Shown piece after piece: positions 15,042 through 24,606 of a stretch of 37,879 nucleotides of DNA; the first letter of the stretch is position 1; each line of letters begins with the position of its first letter. The position numbers were made by a program, and so were the translations under genes. Below the pieces are notes generated by a model. The model had not been told where the DNA came from. It ran no database searches and saw nothing but the letters and a program-made list of their open reading frames with translations. The stretch is from the NCBI GenBank assembly GCA_012839035.1, contig DUOB01000043.1:1-37879 (forward strand), given 5' to 3'. The stretch comes from Propionibacterium sp. GTDB taxonomy: Bacteria > Actinomycetota > Actinomycetes > Propionibacteriales > Propionibacteriaceae.

Positions 15042-16403
15042 TCAGCGCCCCCTGAAGAACGAGATCGTGTGTTCGAGACCGTCGATGAGCGCATCGATGT
15101 CGGCCCGCGTCGTATACAGATAGAAGCTCGCCCGCGTCGACGACTGGATGCCCATCCGCTCGTGGAGCGGCCGCGCGCAGTGATGCCCGCCACGCACCGC
15201 GATGAGCCGTGAGTCCATGAGCTGGGACACGTCGTGGGGGTGGATGTCGTCGAGCTTGAACGAGATCGCGCCCCCGCGGTCGATGGGTTCGGTCGGGCCG
15301 AGGATCGTCAGGCCGGGCAGGGTTTTGAGTCCCTCGAGGGCGTACGCCGTGATCTCCCGCTCGTGCCGGGCCAGGGAGCCCATGCCGATGCGTGCGAGAT
15401 AGTCCACCGCGGCACCCAAGCCGGCCGCTTGGGCGATGGGCGGCGTACCCGCCTCGAACCGGTGCGGCGGAGGCGCATAGGTCGACCCGGTCATCCGGAC
15501 GATCTCGATCATCTCGCCGCCACCCAGGAAGGGCGGCATGTCGGCGAGCAGGTCATAGCGTCCCCACAGCACGCCGATCCCGGTCGGGCCGGCCATCTTG
15601 TGACCGGTGAACGCCATCAGGTCAACGCCCAGATCCTTGACGCGCGTGAGCATCTGCGGCACACCCTGCGACCCGTCGAGGACGACGATCGCCCCATGGG
15701 CGTGCGCCCATTCCGCGATCTTGCGGACCGGGTTGACCGTGCCGAGGACGTTGGACACCCAGGTCACCGAGACGATCTTGGTCTTCTCGTTGATCAGGCC
15801 TTCCCGCTTGGCGGCCGCGATGTCGAGCCGGCCCTCCTCGGTGATGTCGAACCAGCGCAGCACGGCGCCGGTCCGCTCACAGAGCATCTGCCACGGCACG
15901 ATGTTGGAGTGGTGCTCCATCACCGAGACGACGATCTCGTCCCCGGGCCCGAGGCGGGCGCCGAGCGAGTGCGCGCACAGGTTCAGCGCCTCGGAGGCGT
16001 TCTTGGTGAAGACGACCTCCTCCGAGCGTGACGCGCCGATGAACGCGGCCACCTTGGCCCGCGCCCCCTCGAACGCCTCGGTCGCCTCCGCGCCGAGCAC
16101 GTGCATCGCCCGCGCCACGTTCGCGTTGTGCGTCCGATAGTGCTGGGCGATCTTGTCGATGACCGCGTACGGCTTCTGCGACGTGTTCGCCGAGTCCAGA
16201 TAGATGATCGGCGCGCCGTCGATCTCGCGGCTCAGGATCGGGAAATCGGCCCGCACCATCTCAGGGTTGATGGGATAGGGCAACGGCAGTTGCGCCTCCG
16301 AGATCGGCTCGACCTCGGGGATCTCGTCGTTCGCCCGCGACCGCGCCGCCCAGGAGAGCTGGGCGGGCGGGGCCGTGTCAGGCTTGGTGTCGGCTTGGGT
16401 CAT
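15042..16403 (-). CDS. sufS: cysteine desulfurase SufS
   Basis: A PLP enzyme that converts cysteine to alanine and yields persulfide sulfur for Fe-S clusters. The 453 residues include the PLP lysine Lys269 (FTGHKMAGP) and the active-site Cys409 (GGHHCARP), both in the expected context for a group II desulfurase. It is about 40 residues longer than usual because of an N-terminal extension rich in Ala, Pro and Glu before the catalytic domain starts (RADFPIL). The ATG at 16403 overlaps the sufC stop by one base (TGATG), so the two are translationally coupled. Confidence 0.96.
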   Translation of the reverse strand: MTQADTKPDTAPPAQLSWAARSRANDEIPEVEPISEAQLPLPYPINPEMVRADFPILSREIDGAPIIYLDSANTSQKPYAVIDKIAQHYRTHNANVARAMHVLGAEATEAFEGARAKVAAFIGASRSEEVVFTKNASEALNLCAHSLGARLGPGDEIVVSVMEHHSNIVPWQMLCERTGAVLRWFDITEEGRLDIAAAKREGLINEKTKIVSVTWVSNVLGTVNPVRKIAEWAHAHGAIVVLDGSQGVPQMLTRVKDLGVDLMAFTGHKMAGPTGIGVLWGRYDLLADMPPFLGGGEMIEIVRMTGSTYAPPPHRFEAGTPPIAQAAGLGAAVDYLARIGMGSLARHEREITAYALEGLKTLPGLTILGPTEPIDRGGAISFKLDDIHPHDVSQLMDSRLIAVRGGHHCARPLHERMGIQSSTRASFYLYTTRADIDALIDGLEHTISFFRGR

Positions 16404-17164
16404 CAGACGTTCGCCACCCGCAGGTACTTGTCGTAGCCCTCCGCCTCCAGTTCATTCGCCAGTTCGGCACCGCCGCGCGTGGCGACGCGGCCGTCGACGA
16501 ACACGTGGACGTGGTCGGGCTTGATGTAGTTGAGGATCCGCGAATAGTGCGTGATCAGCAGCAGGCCGCGATCGCCCTGGCCGGTGAACCGGTTGACGCC
16601 GTCCGCGGCGACGCGCAGGGCGTCGATGTCGAGACCGGAGTCGAGCTCGTCGAGGATCGCGAACTGCGGGTTGAGCAGTTCGAGCTGGGCTATCTCGTGG
16701 CGCTTCTTCTCACCACCGGAGAAACCCTCGTTGACCGAACGCTGCGCGAACGACTTGTCGAGGTTGACGCGCTCCATCGTCTCGTTGACGGCCTTGACCC
16801 AGTGCCGCAGCTTGGGGGCCTCGCCGTCGATGGCGGTCTTCGCGGTGCGGAGGAAGTTGGAGACCGACACGCCCGGCACCTCGACGGGATATTGCATCCC
16901 GAGGAACAGGCCGGCCCGCGCGCGCTCGTCCACGGACATCGCGAGCAGGTCCTCCCCGTCCAGGGTGACGGTGCCGCCGGTCACCTTGTATTTCGGGTGT
17001 CCCGCCACCGAATAGGCCAGCGTTGACTTTCCGGAGCCGTTGGGGCCCATGATCGCGTGGACCTCACCGGAGTTGATGACCATGTCGACGCCCTTGAGGA
17101 TCTCCTTGGGCCCCGATTCGGTCTCGACGGAGACGTGCAGGTCGGTGATGGCAAGAGTGCTCAT
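16403..17164 (-). CDS. sufC: Fe-S assembly ATPase SufC
   Basis: The 253-residue ABC-type ATPase that drives the SufBCD scaffold in the cytoplasm. Walker A GPNGSGKST (40-48), signature FSGGEKK (148-154) and Walker B LDELDSGLD (171-179) are intact; the Asp after DEL, instead of the Pro of transporters, is typical of SufC. It starts with ATG five bases after the sufD stop. Confidence 0.97.
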   Translation of the reverse strand: MSTLAITDLHVSVETESGPKEILKGVDMVINSGEVHAIMGPNGSGKSTLAYSVAGHPKYKVTGGTVTLDGEDLLAMSVDERARAGLFLGMQYPVEVPGVSVSNFLRTAKTAIDGEAPKLRHWVKAVNETMERVNLDKSFAQRSVNEGFSGGEKKRHEIAQLELLNPQFAILDELDSGLDIDALRVAADGVNRFTGQGDRGLLLITHYSRILNYIKPDHVHVFVDGRVATRGGAELANELEAEGYDKYLRVANV

Positions 17165-17169
17165 GAGTG

Positions 17170-18375
17170 TCAGGAATCCTTCTGGGTGTCATTGATCAGG
17201 GGTTCGGTGTTCTCGGGTACGCCCACATGGGCGGCCAGTTCCTCTTCGATGGCCTCCAGCAGGCGTTCCTCGACCTCGGGGACGCCGATGCGGCGGATGA
17301 TGTCGGCGAAGAAGCCGTGGACCACCAGGCGGCGGGCCTCTGCCTCGTCGATGCCGCGCGAGCGCAGATAGAACAGTTGCTCGTCGTCGAAGCGACCGGT
17401 CGTCGAGGCATGACCCGCACCCTCGATCTCGCCGGTTTCGATCTCCAGGTTCGGCACCGAGTCGGCCTTGCAGCCATCGGTCAACAGCAGGTTCTTGTTG
17501 GACTCATAGGTTTCGATGCCCTCGGCGACCTTGCGGATCAGCACGTCGCCGACCCACACGGTGTGGGCGCCCTTGCCCTGCAGGGCACCGCGATAATCGA
17601 CGTTCGACCGGGTGTGCGGGGCGTTGTGGTCGACGAACAGCCGGTGCTCGATGTGCTGGCCGGCATCGGCGAAATAGAGACCGTATTGGTCGATCGCGCC
17701 GCCCGGGCCGGCGTACTCCGTCGTCTCCGCAATCCGCACCAGGTCGCCGCCCAGCGACACGGCCACGCTCCGCACGTGCGCGTCGCGGCCCACGGTGAAC
17801 GAGGTCTGGCCCGTGTGGACCGCGTCGTCCGCCCAGTCGGCGATCGAGACGAACGAGATGTCCGCGCCGTCCCCGACGATGACCTGGATGAGCGCGGCGT
17901 ACGTTGCCGACCCCCGGTGCCGGAGCACGATCCGCGCGCGGGCGTGGTGCCCGATCCGGAACACGAAGTGGTCGTGGACCAGGGACTCCACGGAGTCGCC
18001 GCTGAGGTCCAGGATCAACGGCTCGTCGATCTCCATGTTGGCGGGCACGTCGAAGAGCACCGCTCCCCCGGCGTGCTGGGCCGCCATCGCGGCGATCCGG
18101 TCACCGGGTGCATGTCCGCCGAGCGCCCGGGCTTCCTCGCCCGTGATCTCCGACCGCTGCACCCCGTCCGGCACGGTGAGTTCGGTCCGGAGCTGCGCAC
18201 CGGTCCCCTCCGCTTCCAGCAGCCCGCGCAGGCGGCGCAATGGCGTGAACCGCCACACCTCCTCCCGGCCGTGCGGGACCGGATGGTCGGTCAGGTCATA
18301 GGAGGGAACGGGGTGCAGGTGGGAGGCGATGGTCTCCACCGCACCTGCCACATTCGGTCGGGTGTCCACGGACAC
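17170..18375 (-). CDS. sufD: Fe-S assembly scaffold protein SufD
   Basis: A 401-residue partner of SufB in the SufBC2D scaffold. It has the right-handed parallel beta-helix core shared with SufB and the C-terminal helical motif (FYLRSRGIDEAEARRLVVHGF) that contacts SufC. The N-terminal region (REEVWRFTPLRRL) is typical. The start is GTG at 18375. A 48-base gap separates it from sufB. Its usual iron-ligand candidates cannot be placed by eye. Confidence 0.95.
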   Translation of the reverse strand: MSVDTRPNVAGAVETIASHLHPVPSYDLTDHPVPHGREEVWRFTPLRRLRGLLEAEGTGAQLRTELTVPDGVQRSEITGEEARALGGHAPGDRIAAMAAQHAGGAVLFDVPANMEIDEPLILDLSGDSVESLVHDHFVFRIGHHARARIVLRHRGSATYAALIQVIVGDGADISFVSIADWADDAVHTGQTSFTVGRDAHVRSVAVSLGGDLVRIAETTEYAGPGGAIDQYGLYFADAGQHIEHRLFVDHNAPHTRSNVDYRGALQGKGAHTVWVGDVLIRKVAEGIETYESNKNLLLTDGCKADSVPNLEIETGEIEGAGHASTTGRFDDEQLFYLRSRGIDEAEARRLVVHGFFADIIRRIGVPEVEERLLEAIEEELAAHVGVPENTEPLINDTQKDS

Positions 18376-18423
18376 AGTCGGTTGTCGCTTTCTGTCGAGG
18401 ATGGGCGGGAGGGGTGCGCGGCG

Positions 18424-19857
18424 TCAGCCGACGGCGCCCTCCATCTGCAGTTCGATGAGGCGGTTGAGCTCGAGGGCGTACTCCATCGGCAGCTCCTTCG
18501 CGATCGGCTCGATGAAGCCACGGACGATCATCGCCATGGCCTCGTCCTCCTCCATGCCGCGCGACATCAGATAGAACAGCTGATCGTCGGAGACCTTGGA
18601 GACGGTGGCCTCGTGCGCCATGGACACCTCGTCCTCACGGACGTCCACATAGGGATAGGTGTCCGAGCGCGAGATCTGGTCGACCAGCAGCGCGTCGCAC
18701 TGCACCGACGAGGCGGAGTGGTGCGCGCCCGGCTGGACCTGGACGAGACCGCGATAGGACGAGCGGCCACCGCCGCGGGCGACGGACTTCGACACGATGT
18801 TGCTCGACGTGTGCGGGGCGGCGTGCACCATCTTGGAGCCCGCGTCCTGGTGCTGGCCGGGGCCGGCGAACGCGATCGACAGCGTCTCACCGCGGGCGTG
18901 CTCGCCCATCAGCCAGACGGCCGGATATTTCATCGTGACCTTCGAGCCGAGGTTGCCGTCGACCCATTCCATGGTCGCGCCCTCCTCGCACATGGCGCGC
19001 TTGGTGACGAGGTTGTAGACGTTGGTCGACCAGTTCTGGATCGTCGTGTAACGGCAGCGGCCGCCCTTCTTCACGATGATCTCCACGACCGCGGAGTGCA
19101 GCGAGTCGGACTTGTAGATCGGGGCGGTGCAGCCCTCGACATAGTGGACGTACGCCCCCTCGTCGACGATGATCAGGGTCCGCTCGAACTGGCCCATGTT
19201 CTCGGTGTTGATCCGGAAGTACGCCTGCAGCGGGATCTCGACGTGGACGCCCTTGGGCACATAGATGAACGACCCGCCGGACCACACGGACGTGTTGAGC
19301 GCGGAGAACTTGTTGTCCCCGGCCGGGATCACGCTCGCGAAGTGTTCCTTGAACAGGTCCTCGTGTTCGCGCAGCGCGGTGTCGGTGTCGAGGAAGATGA
19401 CGCCCTGGGCCTCGAGCTCCTCGTTGATCTTGTGATAGACGACCTCGGACTCGTATTGCGCGGCGACGCCGGCGACGAGCCGGGCCTTCTCCGCCTCGGG
19501 GATGCCGAGCTTGTCATAGGTGTTCTTGATGTCCTCCGGCAGGTCCTCCCAGGTCTGGGCCTGCTTCTCGGTGGACCGCACGAAGTATTTGATGTTGTCG
19601 AAGTCGATCTCGCTGAGGTCGGAACCCCACGTCGGCATGGGCTTGCGCTCGAAGAGCTTGAGGCCCTTCATGCGCAGGTCGAGCATCCACTTGGGCTCGC
19701 CCTTGAGCTGGGAGATCTCCTTGACGACGGCTTCGCTCAGGCCGCGCTTGGCCGTGGCACCGGCGACGTCGGGATCGGACCACCCGTATTCATAACGGCC
19801 GAGCGCCTCGAGCTGCTCATCCTGGCTGAGCGGCCGGTTCTGTTCGAGCTGAGTCAT
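18424..19857 (-). CDS. sufB: Fe-S assembly scaffold protein SufB
   Basis: The main scaffold subunit on which Fe-S clusters are built; 477 residues, a normal length. Highly conserved stretches include [32 protein letters not shown] and [12 protein letters not shown], and the SufC-binding end [18 protein letters not shown]. The ATG at 19857 is one base after the sufR stop; the frame stays open upstream through the sufR gene but without SufB-like sequence. Confidence 0.97.
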   Translation of the reverse strand: MTQLEQNRPLSQDEQLEALGRYEYGWSDPDVAGATAKRGLSEAVVKEISQLKGEPKWMLDLRMKGLKLFERKPMPTWGSDLSEIDFDNIKYFVRSTEKQAQTWEDLPEDIKNTYDKLGIPEAEKARLVAGVAAQYESEVVYHKINEELEAQGVIFLDTDTALREHEDLFKEHFASVIPAGDNKFSALNTSVWSGGSFIYVPKGVHVEIPLQAYFRINTENMGQFERTLIIVDEGAYVHYVEGCTAPIYKSDSLHSAVVEIIVKKGGRCRYTTIQNWSTNVYNLVTKRAMCEEGATMEWVDGNLGSKVTMKYPAVWLMGEHARGETLSIAFAGPGQHQDAGSKMVHAAPHTSSNIVSKSVARGGGRSSYRGLVQVQPGAHHSASSVQCDALLVDQISRSDTYPYVDVREDEVSMAHEATVSKVSDDQLFYLMSRGMEEDEAMAMIVRGFIEPIAKELPMEYALELNRLIELQMEGAVG

Positions 19858-19858
19858 A

Positions 19859-20575
19859 TCAGGCCTTCTTTCGGATGGTGTCGGTCGGGACAAAGACATG
19901 GCGGCGAGCCAGGTCCGGCACATGCGTCGTGCAGACCCCGTCGCCGTGGGCAATGGTCGCCAAGCGTTGCACATGCACGCCCAGCAGTTGGGAGAACAAT
20001 TCGGTTTCCGCCTCGCACAGCTGTGGAAACTGCTGCGCAACCTGGCTGATCGGGCAGTGGTGCTGGCACAACTGTTCACCGGCCAGCGCAGGTTTGGTCG
20101 ATGCCACATAACCGTCGTCGCTGAGGGCCTCGGCGAGTGCATCGACCGGGCTCCCGTCGGGCTGAGCGGCGCGGAGCTCGCGATAACGCTCCTCGACCTG
20201 TGCGATGCGCGCCCGGGCCAACTGGTCCAGCGCGTCCGAGCCCATGGCCCGGGTGAGCTGCGCCAGGGCGGCGATCGCGAGATCGTCATAGGCCTGGTGG
20301 AACGACGCCCGTCCGGCGGCCGTCAGCATGAACTCCTTGGCCGGACGTCCTCGGCCCCGCTGGCCCTCGACCCGCTGGTCCCGGGCCTCGAGGTCCCCGC
20401 GCTCCACCAGCGCGGAGAGGTGCCGGCGGATCGCCGCCGGTGTGAGTTCGAGTCGGTCGGCGAGCTGATTCGCGCTCGACGGCCCGTGTTCCATGATCGA
20501 CTGCAGGACGCGCTGGCGCGTGGAGGCGTCATCATGCGCCGCCCCCGCTTCCGTTGCGGCGGCGGGACGTGACAT
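19859..20575 (-). CDS. sufR: SufR-type Fe-S-sensing transcriptional regulator
   Basis: A 238-residue DNA-binding regulator and first gene of the suf operon. A winged helix-turn-helix (about 18-75: [22 protein letters not shown] onward in shorter segments) is followed by a dimer region. Four Cys near the C-terminus (170, 174, 187, 215) are the expected Fe-S ligands, with CQHHCP as the SufR signature. In relatives the cluster-loaded protein represses suf. The ATG at 20575 is preferred because GGAGGG lies 14 bases upstream and the mapped promoter leaves room for a leader; GTG 20608 and ATG 20599 fall at or near the predicted transcription start. Confidence 0.9.
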   Translation of the reverse strand: MSRPAAATEAGAAHDDASTRQRVLQSIMEHGPSSANQLADRLELTPAAIRRHLSALVERGDLEARDQRVEGQRGRGRPAKEFMLTAAGRASFHQAYDDLAIAALAQLTRAMGSDALDQLARARIAQVEERYRELRAAQPDGSPVDALAEALSDDGYVASTKPALAGEQLCQHHCPISQVAQQFPQLCEAETELFSQLLGVHVQRLATIAHGDGVCTTHVPDLARRHVFVPTDTIRKKA

Positions 20576-20605
20576 GATCTCGTCAGTTCCCTCCTGCATG
20601 TATTT

Positions 20606-20642
20606 CACAACGCCATTGTTGCGTTATTTGTTCCAAGGTCAA
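20606..20642 (-). promoter_or_regulatory. suf operon promoter with overlapping candidate SufR operator
   Basis: On the minus strand TTGACC (20637-20642, five of six) and AACAAT (20615-20620, four of six) are 16 bases apart. The -10 lies inside an imperfect inverted repeat, CGCAACA-ATGG-CGTTGTG (20606-20623), five of seven positions paired. A repressor bound there would block the polymerase, which fits auto-repression by SufR. The sites are seen; binding is inferred. Confidence 0.5.
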
Positions 20643-20672
20643 ACCCCACCCACCCGATTTGGACAGGAACCT

Positions 20673-21515
20673 GTGCCCACGCTCGACGATTCCACCGCTC
20701 GCTCGGTGTGGTTGGGCGACGGTCGACGGCTGGGGTACGCGGAGTTCGGCGACCCGCACGGAGTCCCCGCGTTCTTCTTCCACGGTGCGCCCGGGTCGCG
20801 TCTGTCGGGTGCGCTCCTGGACGCGCAGGCACGAGCGGCCGGCGTACGCCTCCTCTCCCCCGATCGCCCGGGGTTCGGACTCTCCAGCTTCCAATCGGGT
20901 CGGGGACGCCTCGACTGGCCGCGCGACATCCTGGAACTCGCCGACCTGCTGGGCATCGACCGTTTCCTGGCGATCGGCTGGTCCGCGGGCGGCCCCTATG
21001 CCCTCGCCTGCGCGTCCGCACAGCCCGAGCGCGTCGGCGCGGTGGGCGTGCTCGCCGGCGTCGACACGCTGCGCCATCTCCACCCCCAGATGGTCACGAA
21101 CCTCTGGAGCCTCCGCCTCGTCGGGCGCGACCCGGATCAGTGGTCGGACGCGATCTCCCGGGCCTGGGTCCGGACCCGGAAGGCCGCCGGCAACAGCATC
21201 GAGGCGACCCAGGCGGCCGCCCGCACCATCGCGGCGGGCATCCGGGAGAGCCTGCGCGAGGGCACCGCCGGCGTACTCCACGAACTCCGTCTCCTCGGCC
21301 GGGACTGGGACTTCGATCCGGCGCGGATCGACGGTGTCCCCATCCGGTTCTGGCACGGGCTCGACGACACCCTGATCTCGACCAAACACACCCGTGCGCT
21401 GGCGGCCCGGATCCCCAACGCGCAGGCGACCTATCTGCCGGGGTGCGGGCATGTAACCCTGCTCACCGGGCACGGTCGCGAGATTCTGACCGAGCTCCGG
21501 CGTCTTGCCGCCTAG
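20673..21515 (+). CDS. alpha/beta hydrolase
   Basis: A 280-residue cytoplasmic hydrolase of unknown substrate. It has an oxyanion-hole stretch FFFHGAPGSR, nucleophile elbow GWSAGG (Ser), an acid in WHGLDDTLI and a catalytic His in GCGHVTLL. The GTG at 20673 follows AGGA at 20665-20668 at good distance; the frame is open further upstream, but into the sufR promoter. It is divergent from the suf operon and starts 9 bases ahead of the ABC gene in the same direction, so it may be cotranscribed with the exporter genes and ctaA. Confidence 0.85.
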   Translation: MPTLDDSTARSVWLGDGRRLGYAEFGDPHGVPAFFFHGAPGSRLSGALLDAQARAAGVRLLSPDRPGFGLSSFQSGRGRLDWPRDILELADLLGIDRFLAIGWSAGGPYALACASAQPERVGAVGVLAGVDTLRHLHPQMVTNLWSLRLVGRDPDQWSDAISRAWVRTRKAAGNSIEATQAAARTIAAGIRESLREGTAGVLHELRLLGRDWDFDPARIDGVPIRFWHGLDDTLISTKHTRALAARIPNAQATYLPGCGHVTLLTGHGREILTELRRLAA

Positions 21516-21524
21516 ACTGTCCGG

Positions 21525-22232
21525 GTGTCCGACCCAGCCCTTGAGATTGACGAGATCTCCCTCAGCCGCACGGGTCGAGCGATCCTGAACGCCCTGAGCG
21601 TGACCGCCGAAGGCGGGCGCATCACCGCCCTCCTGGGACCCAACGGTGCCGGGAAGACGACGACGATCCGCTGCTGCACCGGCCTGATGACCCCCGATTC
21701 GGGGACCATCCGGATCCTCGGCCACGACCCGGCGACCGCCGCCGCCCGGGGACTTGTCGGCGTGATGCCGCAGCACACCGGCGCGTGGTCCGGGATCCGG
21801 CCCCTGGAGCTTCTGCGGTATCTGGCGACGCTGCATGCCCATCCCCTGCCGGTGGCCGAGCTGGCGGCGGCGCTGGGCCTGGATGATTTTGCGGGTACGC
21901 CGTATCGCCGCCTCTCCGGCGGGCAGCAACAGCTCGTGAACCTCGCCGGGTCGCTGATCGGCCGCCCCGCGCTCGTGTTCCTCGACGAACCGACCGCGGG
22001 TCTCGATCCGCATGTGCGGCGTCGGGTGTGGGATTTGATGCGTACGCTGCGCGACTCCGGGGTGTCCCTCCTCCTCACGACGCACTCGATGGCCGAGGCC
22101 GAGGCTCTGGCCGACCGGGTCTGGATCATCGACCGCGGCCGCGTGACGGTCTCCGGGACCGTCGCCGAGCTCACCGACGGCCAGACCTTGGAGGACCTCT
22201 TCCTGCAGGTGACCTCGGGCGGTGCCTCGTGA
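21525..22232 (+). CDS. ABC transporter ATP-binding protein (ABC-2 type exporter)
   Basis: A 235-residue ATPase with Walker A GPNGAGKTT (about 36-44), Q-loop MPQHTG, signature LSGGQQQ, Walker B LVFLDEPTAGLDP and the switch His in TTHSMAEAE. It is short for the drug-resistance type, lacking the C-terminal extension. It pairs with the membrane protein encoded next, whose GTG overlaps its stop by four bases. Homologous ABC pairs next to ctaA and suf occur in other actinobacteria; the cargo is not known to me. Confidence 0.92.
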   Translation: MSDPALEIDEISLSRTGRAILNALSVTAEGGRITALLGPNGAGKTTTIRCCTGLMTPDSGTIRILGHDPATAAARGLVGVMPQHTGAWSGIRPLELLRYLATLHAHPLPVAELAAALGLDDFAGTPYRRLSGGQQQLVNLAGSLIGRPALVFLDEPTAGLDPHVRRRVWDLMRTLRDSGVSLLLTTHSMAEAEALADRVWIIDRGRVTVSGTVAELTDGQTLEDLFLQVTSGGAS

Positions 22233-22993
22233 GCGCCCTCGACTTCTCCCCCGCCCCCGGCGGTGCACCCGCCGCCCGCCGGATCGTCACGCACGCCCGG
22301 ACCGAGGCGAAGCTGTGGATCCGCAACGGCGAGCAACTGCTCCTGGCCCTGGTGATCCCGATCGGCATCCTGCTGGGCGGGCGGTTCTTCGGTGAACGGT
22401 TCGGGCTCGACCTCGCGGTCACCGCACCCTCGGTGCTCGCGCTGGCACTCTGGTCGACCGGGTTCACGTCACTGGCGATCGCCACCGGCTTCGAGCGCCG
22501 CTACGGGGTGCTCGAGCGGCTGGCCTCGACGCCGCTCACCCGGACCGGTTTTCTCGCCGGCAAGGCCGTCTCCCTGATCTGGATCGCCGCGGGACAGGTG
22601 GCGGTCCTCGCCATCGTCGCGCTGGTGCTCGGGTGGCGGCCGGTGGTCGATCCGCTCGCGGCGCTCGTCGCCGTGCTGGCTGCGGTGCTGGGACTGGTGG
22701 CGTACTCCTCCTGGGGGCTCGTCCTCGCCGGCACCCTGCGGGCCGAGGTCACGCTCGCCCTGGGCAACCTGATCTATCTGCTGATGCTCGCCGGTGGTGC
22801 CGTCCTGGTGCCGCTGGCGAACTATCCGGCCATCGTCCGACCGGCCGTCGGACTGCTGCCGACCGCCGCGGTCGGTGAGGCACTGCGCCACGCCGCCGCA
22901 GGCACCCCACTGTGGTGGACCCTGCCCGTCCTCGCGGTGTGGGCCGCGCTCGGGCTGCTGATTGCACGAAAGGTGTTCCGATGGATGTCCTGA
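22229..22993 (+). CDS. ABC-2 type transporter permease
   Basis: A 254-residue membrane protein with about six membrane segments (first near LLLALVIPIGILLGG) and the ABC-2 family pattern, including the loop with RRYGVLERLASTPLTR that contacts the ATPase. It starts with GTG within the stop of the ATPase gene (GTGA) and its end overlaps the ctaA start by 13 bases, so the three are coupled. Substrate unknown. Confidence 0.9.
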   Translation: MSALDFSPAPGGAPAARRIVTHARTEAKLWIRNGEQLLLALVIPIGILLGGRFFGERFGLDLAVTAPSVLALALWSTGFTSLAIATGFERRYGVLERLASTPLTRTGFLAGKAVSLIWIAAGQVAVLAIVALVLGWRPVVDPLAALVAVLAAVLGLVAYSSWGLVLAGTLRAEVTLALGNLIYLLMLAGGAVLVPLANYPAIVRPAVGLLPTAAVGEALRHAAAGTPLWWTLPVLAVWAALGLLIARKVFRWMS

Positions 22994-23940
22994 CGACCGG
23001 TGGTTCCGCCGCCACTCCCGACTCGGCCGTCGGCAACGGCGACTCGGGCTGGAAACAGCTCACGGTCTGGTCGATCGCGTCCCTGGTCGCGAACATGACG
23101 CTCATTCTGACCGGTGCGCTCGTGCGCCTCACCAAGTCCGGGCTCGGCTGCCCGACCTGGCCGAAGTGCACCGATGAGTCGTTCATCCCCGTCGGCATGG
23201 GCCTGCACGGTGCGATCGAGTTCGGGAACCGGATGCTCACCTTTGCGCTCGTGGCGCTCGCCATCGGCACGTTCATCGCCGCGCTCCGGGTGCGCCAGAA
23301 CGGGCAGAAGCGGCCCGACCTCGTGCGCCTGTCAGTGATCGCGGCTCTGGGCATTCCCGCCCAGGCGATCATCGGTGGCATCACGGTGCTGACCCAGCTC
23401 AATCCCTATGTCGTCGGCCTCCACCTCATCGTGTCCGTCGCACTGATCGTGATCCTGACACTGCTCGTCCGTCGAGCCCGGCGCATCCCGGCCCGGCCGA
23501 ACTCCGCCCTCGGCCGGCGGCTCATCACGGTCAGTTTCTGGATGATGATGGTCGTCGTGGTCCTCGGCGTGCTGGTCACCGGTTCCGCACCGCATGCCGG
23601 CGACGACGCCGCCATCCGCACCGGGTTCGACGTCGAAACGGTCGCCAAGATCCACGCCTGGTTCCTCTGGGTCACGCTCGCCGTCATCGCCGTCGCCTGG
23701 TGGGTCACGCGTGCCCGCCAGGTCACGTGGCTGGTGATCGCCTCCCTGTTCCAGGGCTTGGTCGGCTATCTGCAATATTTCAACGGTCTGCCGATCTGGA
23801 TCGTGACCTTCCACATGATCGGAGTGGCCGTCATCGCCGCGGTGGTCGGCAACATGTACTGGGCGCTCGGCACCAGGGAATCGGACTCCATCAGGCAACA
23901 ATCCGGAGACGCCCCGGGGAGTTTGCTGCATTCCGCCTGA
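22981..23940 (+). CDS. ctaA: heme A synthase (COX15/CtaA)
   Basis: A 319-residue membrane enzyme that oxidises heme O to heme A for the aa3 cytochrome oxidase. Eight membrane segments form two similar halves. Four heme-ligand His are visible in LHGAIEFGNR, GLHLIVS, KIHAWFLW and FHMIGV, and the Cys pair of the first outer loop in LGCPTWPKC. The ATG at 22981 follows AAAGGTG. With ctaB nearby, facing the other way, it marks an aerobic or facultative organism. Confidence 0.93.
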   Translation: MDVLTTGGSAATPDSAVGNGDSGWKQLTVWSIASLVANMTLILTGALVRLTKSGLGCPTWPKCTDESFIPVGMGLHGAIEFGNRMLTFALVALAIGTFIAALRVRQNGQKRPDLVRLSVIAALGIPAQAIIGGITVLTQLNPYVVGLHLIVSVALIVILTLLVRRARRIPARPNSALGRRLITVSFWMMMVVVVLGVLVTGSAPHAGDDAAIRTGFDVETVAKIHAWFLWVTLAVIAVAWWVTRARQVTWLVIASLFQGLVGYLQYFNGLPIWIVTFHMIGVAVIAAVVGNMYWALGTRESDSIRQQSGDAPGSLLHSA

Positions 23941-23961
23941 GGTCGGGGTCACACTGGGTCG

Positions 23962-24561
23962 GTGCCGCGCGTGTCAAAGTCCTCGTCCCGCCGGGCTCGA
24001 CCCAGCCCCTACAGCTATCGCCTCAGCGGTCTGCTCGTCACGATCGTCGTGCTCGTGGTCTCGACCGTTGTGCTGACCTCCTATGCCCGGGCCAACCGCA
24101 TCCCCGAGAACACCGGCGGCCCGAGCGTACCGACGGTCACACGGATCCCCAGCCTGGGGCTGAACGTGCCGACGATCTCGATCGTGGAACAGGGCGCCGT
24201 GCTCGATCCCCCGTCGGACCCGCAGCACGCCGGATGGTGGGCGGGCGGGGCCCTGCCCGGATCCAATGCCGGCAGCGTCTTGATCACCGCCCACAAACTC
24301 CATGGCGGCGGCGGGGCCTTCGACACGCTCGGGCAGGTCAAGCGGGGCGCGCTGGTGACGGTGGACACCAAGGCCGGCGTACAGAACTATGAGGTCGTCA
24401 GCATCGACCACTACGACCGCCACGAGTTCGCGGAGGAATCACCCGATCTCTTCCGCACCGACGACAAGCACCGGCTGGTGCTGATCACCTGTTATGACTG
24501 GAACGGCGACGACTGGAACGGCAACACCGTGGTGATCGCCCGGGCCACCAACAACACCTAG
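23962..24561 (+). CDS. small class E/F-type sortase, unusual active-site end
   Basis: A 199-residue sortase-fold protein with a basic N-terminus, one membrane segment (about 22-42) and a sortase domain. The catalytic His is in TAHKLHGG and the Cys in LITCYDWNG. The layout resembles the monofunctional class E/F sortases of actinobacteria, which attach proteins to the cell wall. The catalytic Arg expected between the Cys and the last strand is not visible: CYDWNGDDWNGNTVVIA has none, and that loop is short. The only nearby Arg is just after the strand (IARA). It may use that Arg or be less active. The GTG at 23962 has no strong ribosome-binding site. No LPXTG substrate gene is adjacent. Confidence 0.8.
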   Translation: MPRVSKSSSRRARPSPYSYRLSGLLVTIVVLVVSTVVLTSYARANRIPENTGGPSVPTVTRIPSLGLNVPTISIVEQGAVLDPPSDPQHAGWWAGGALPGSNAGSVLITAHKLHGGGGAFDTLGQVKRGALVTVDTKAGVQNYEVVSIDHYDRHEFAEESPDLFRTDDKHRLVLITCYDWNGDDWNGNTVVIARATNNT

Positions 24562-24606
24562 CTGCCGGATGCTGAATGCCCGGCTGAGGGCTGAGCCCGA
24601 GGCCGA

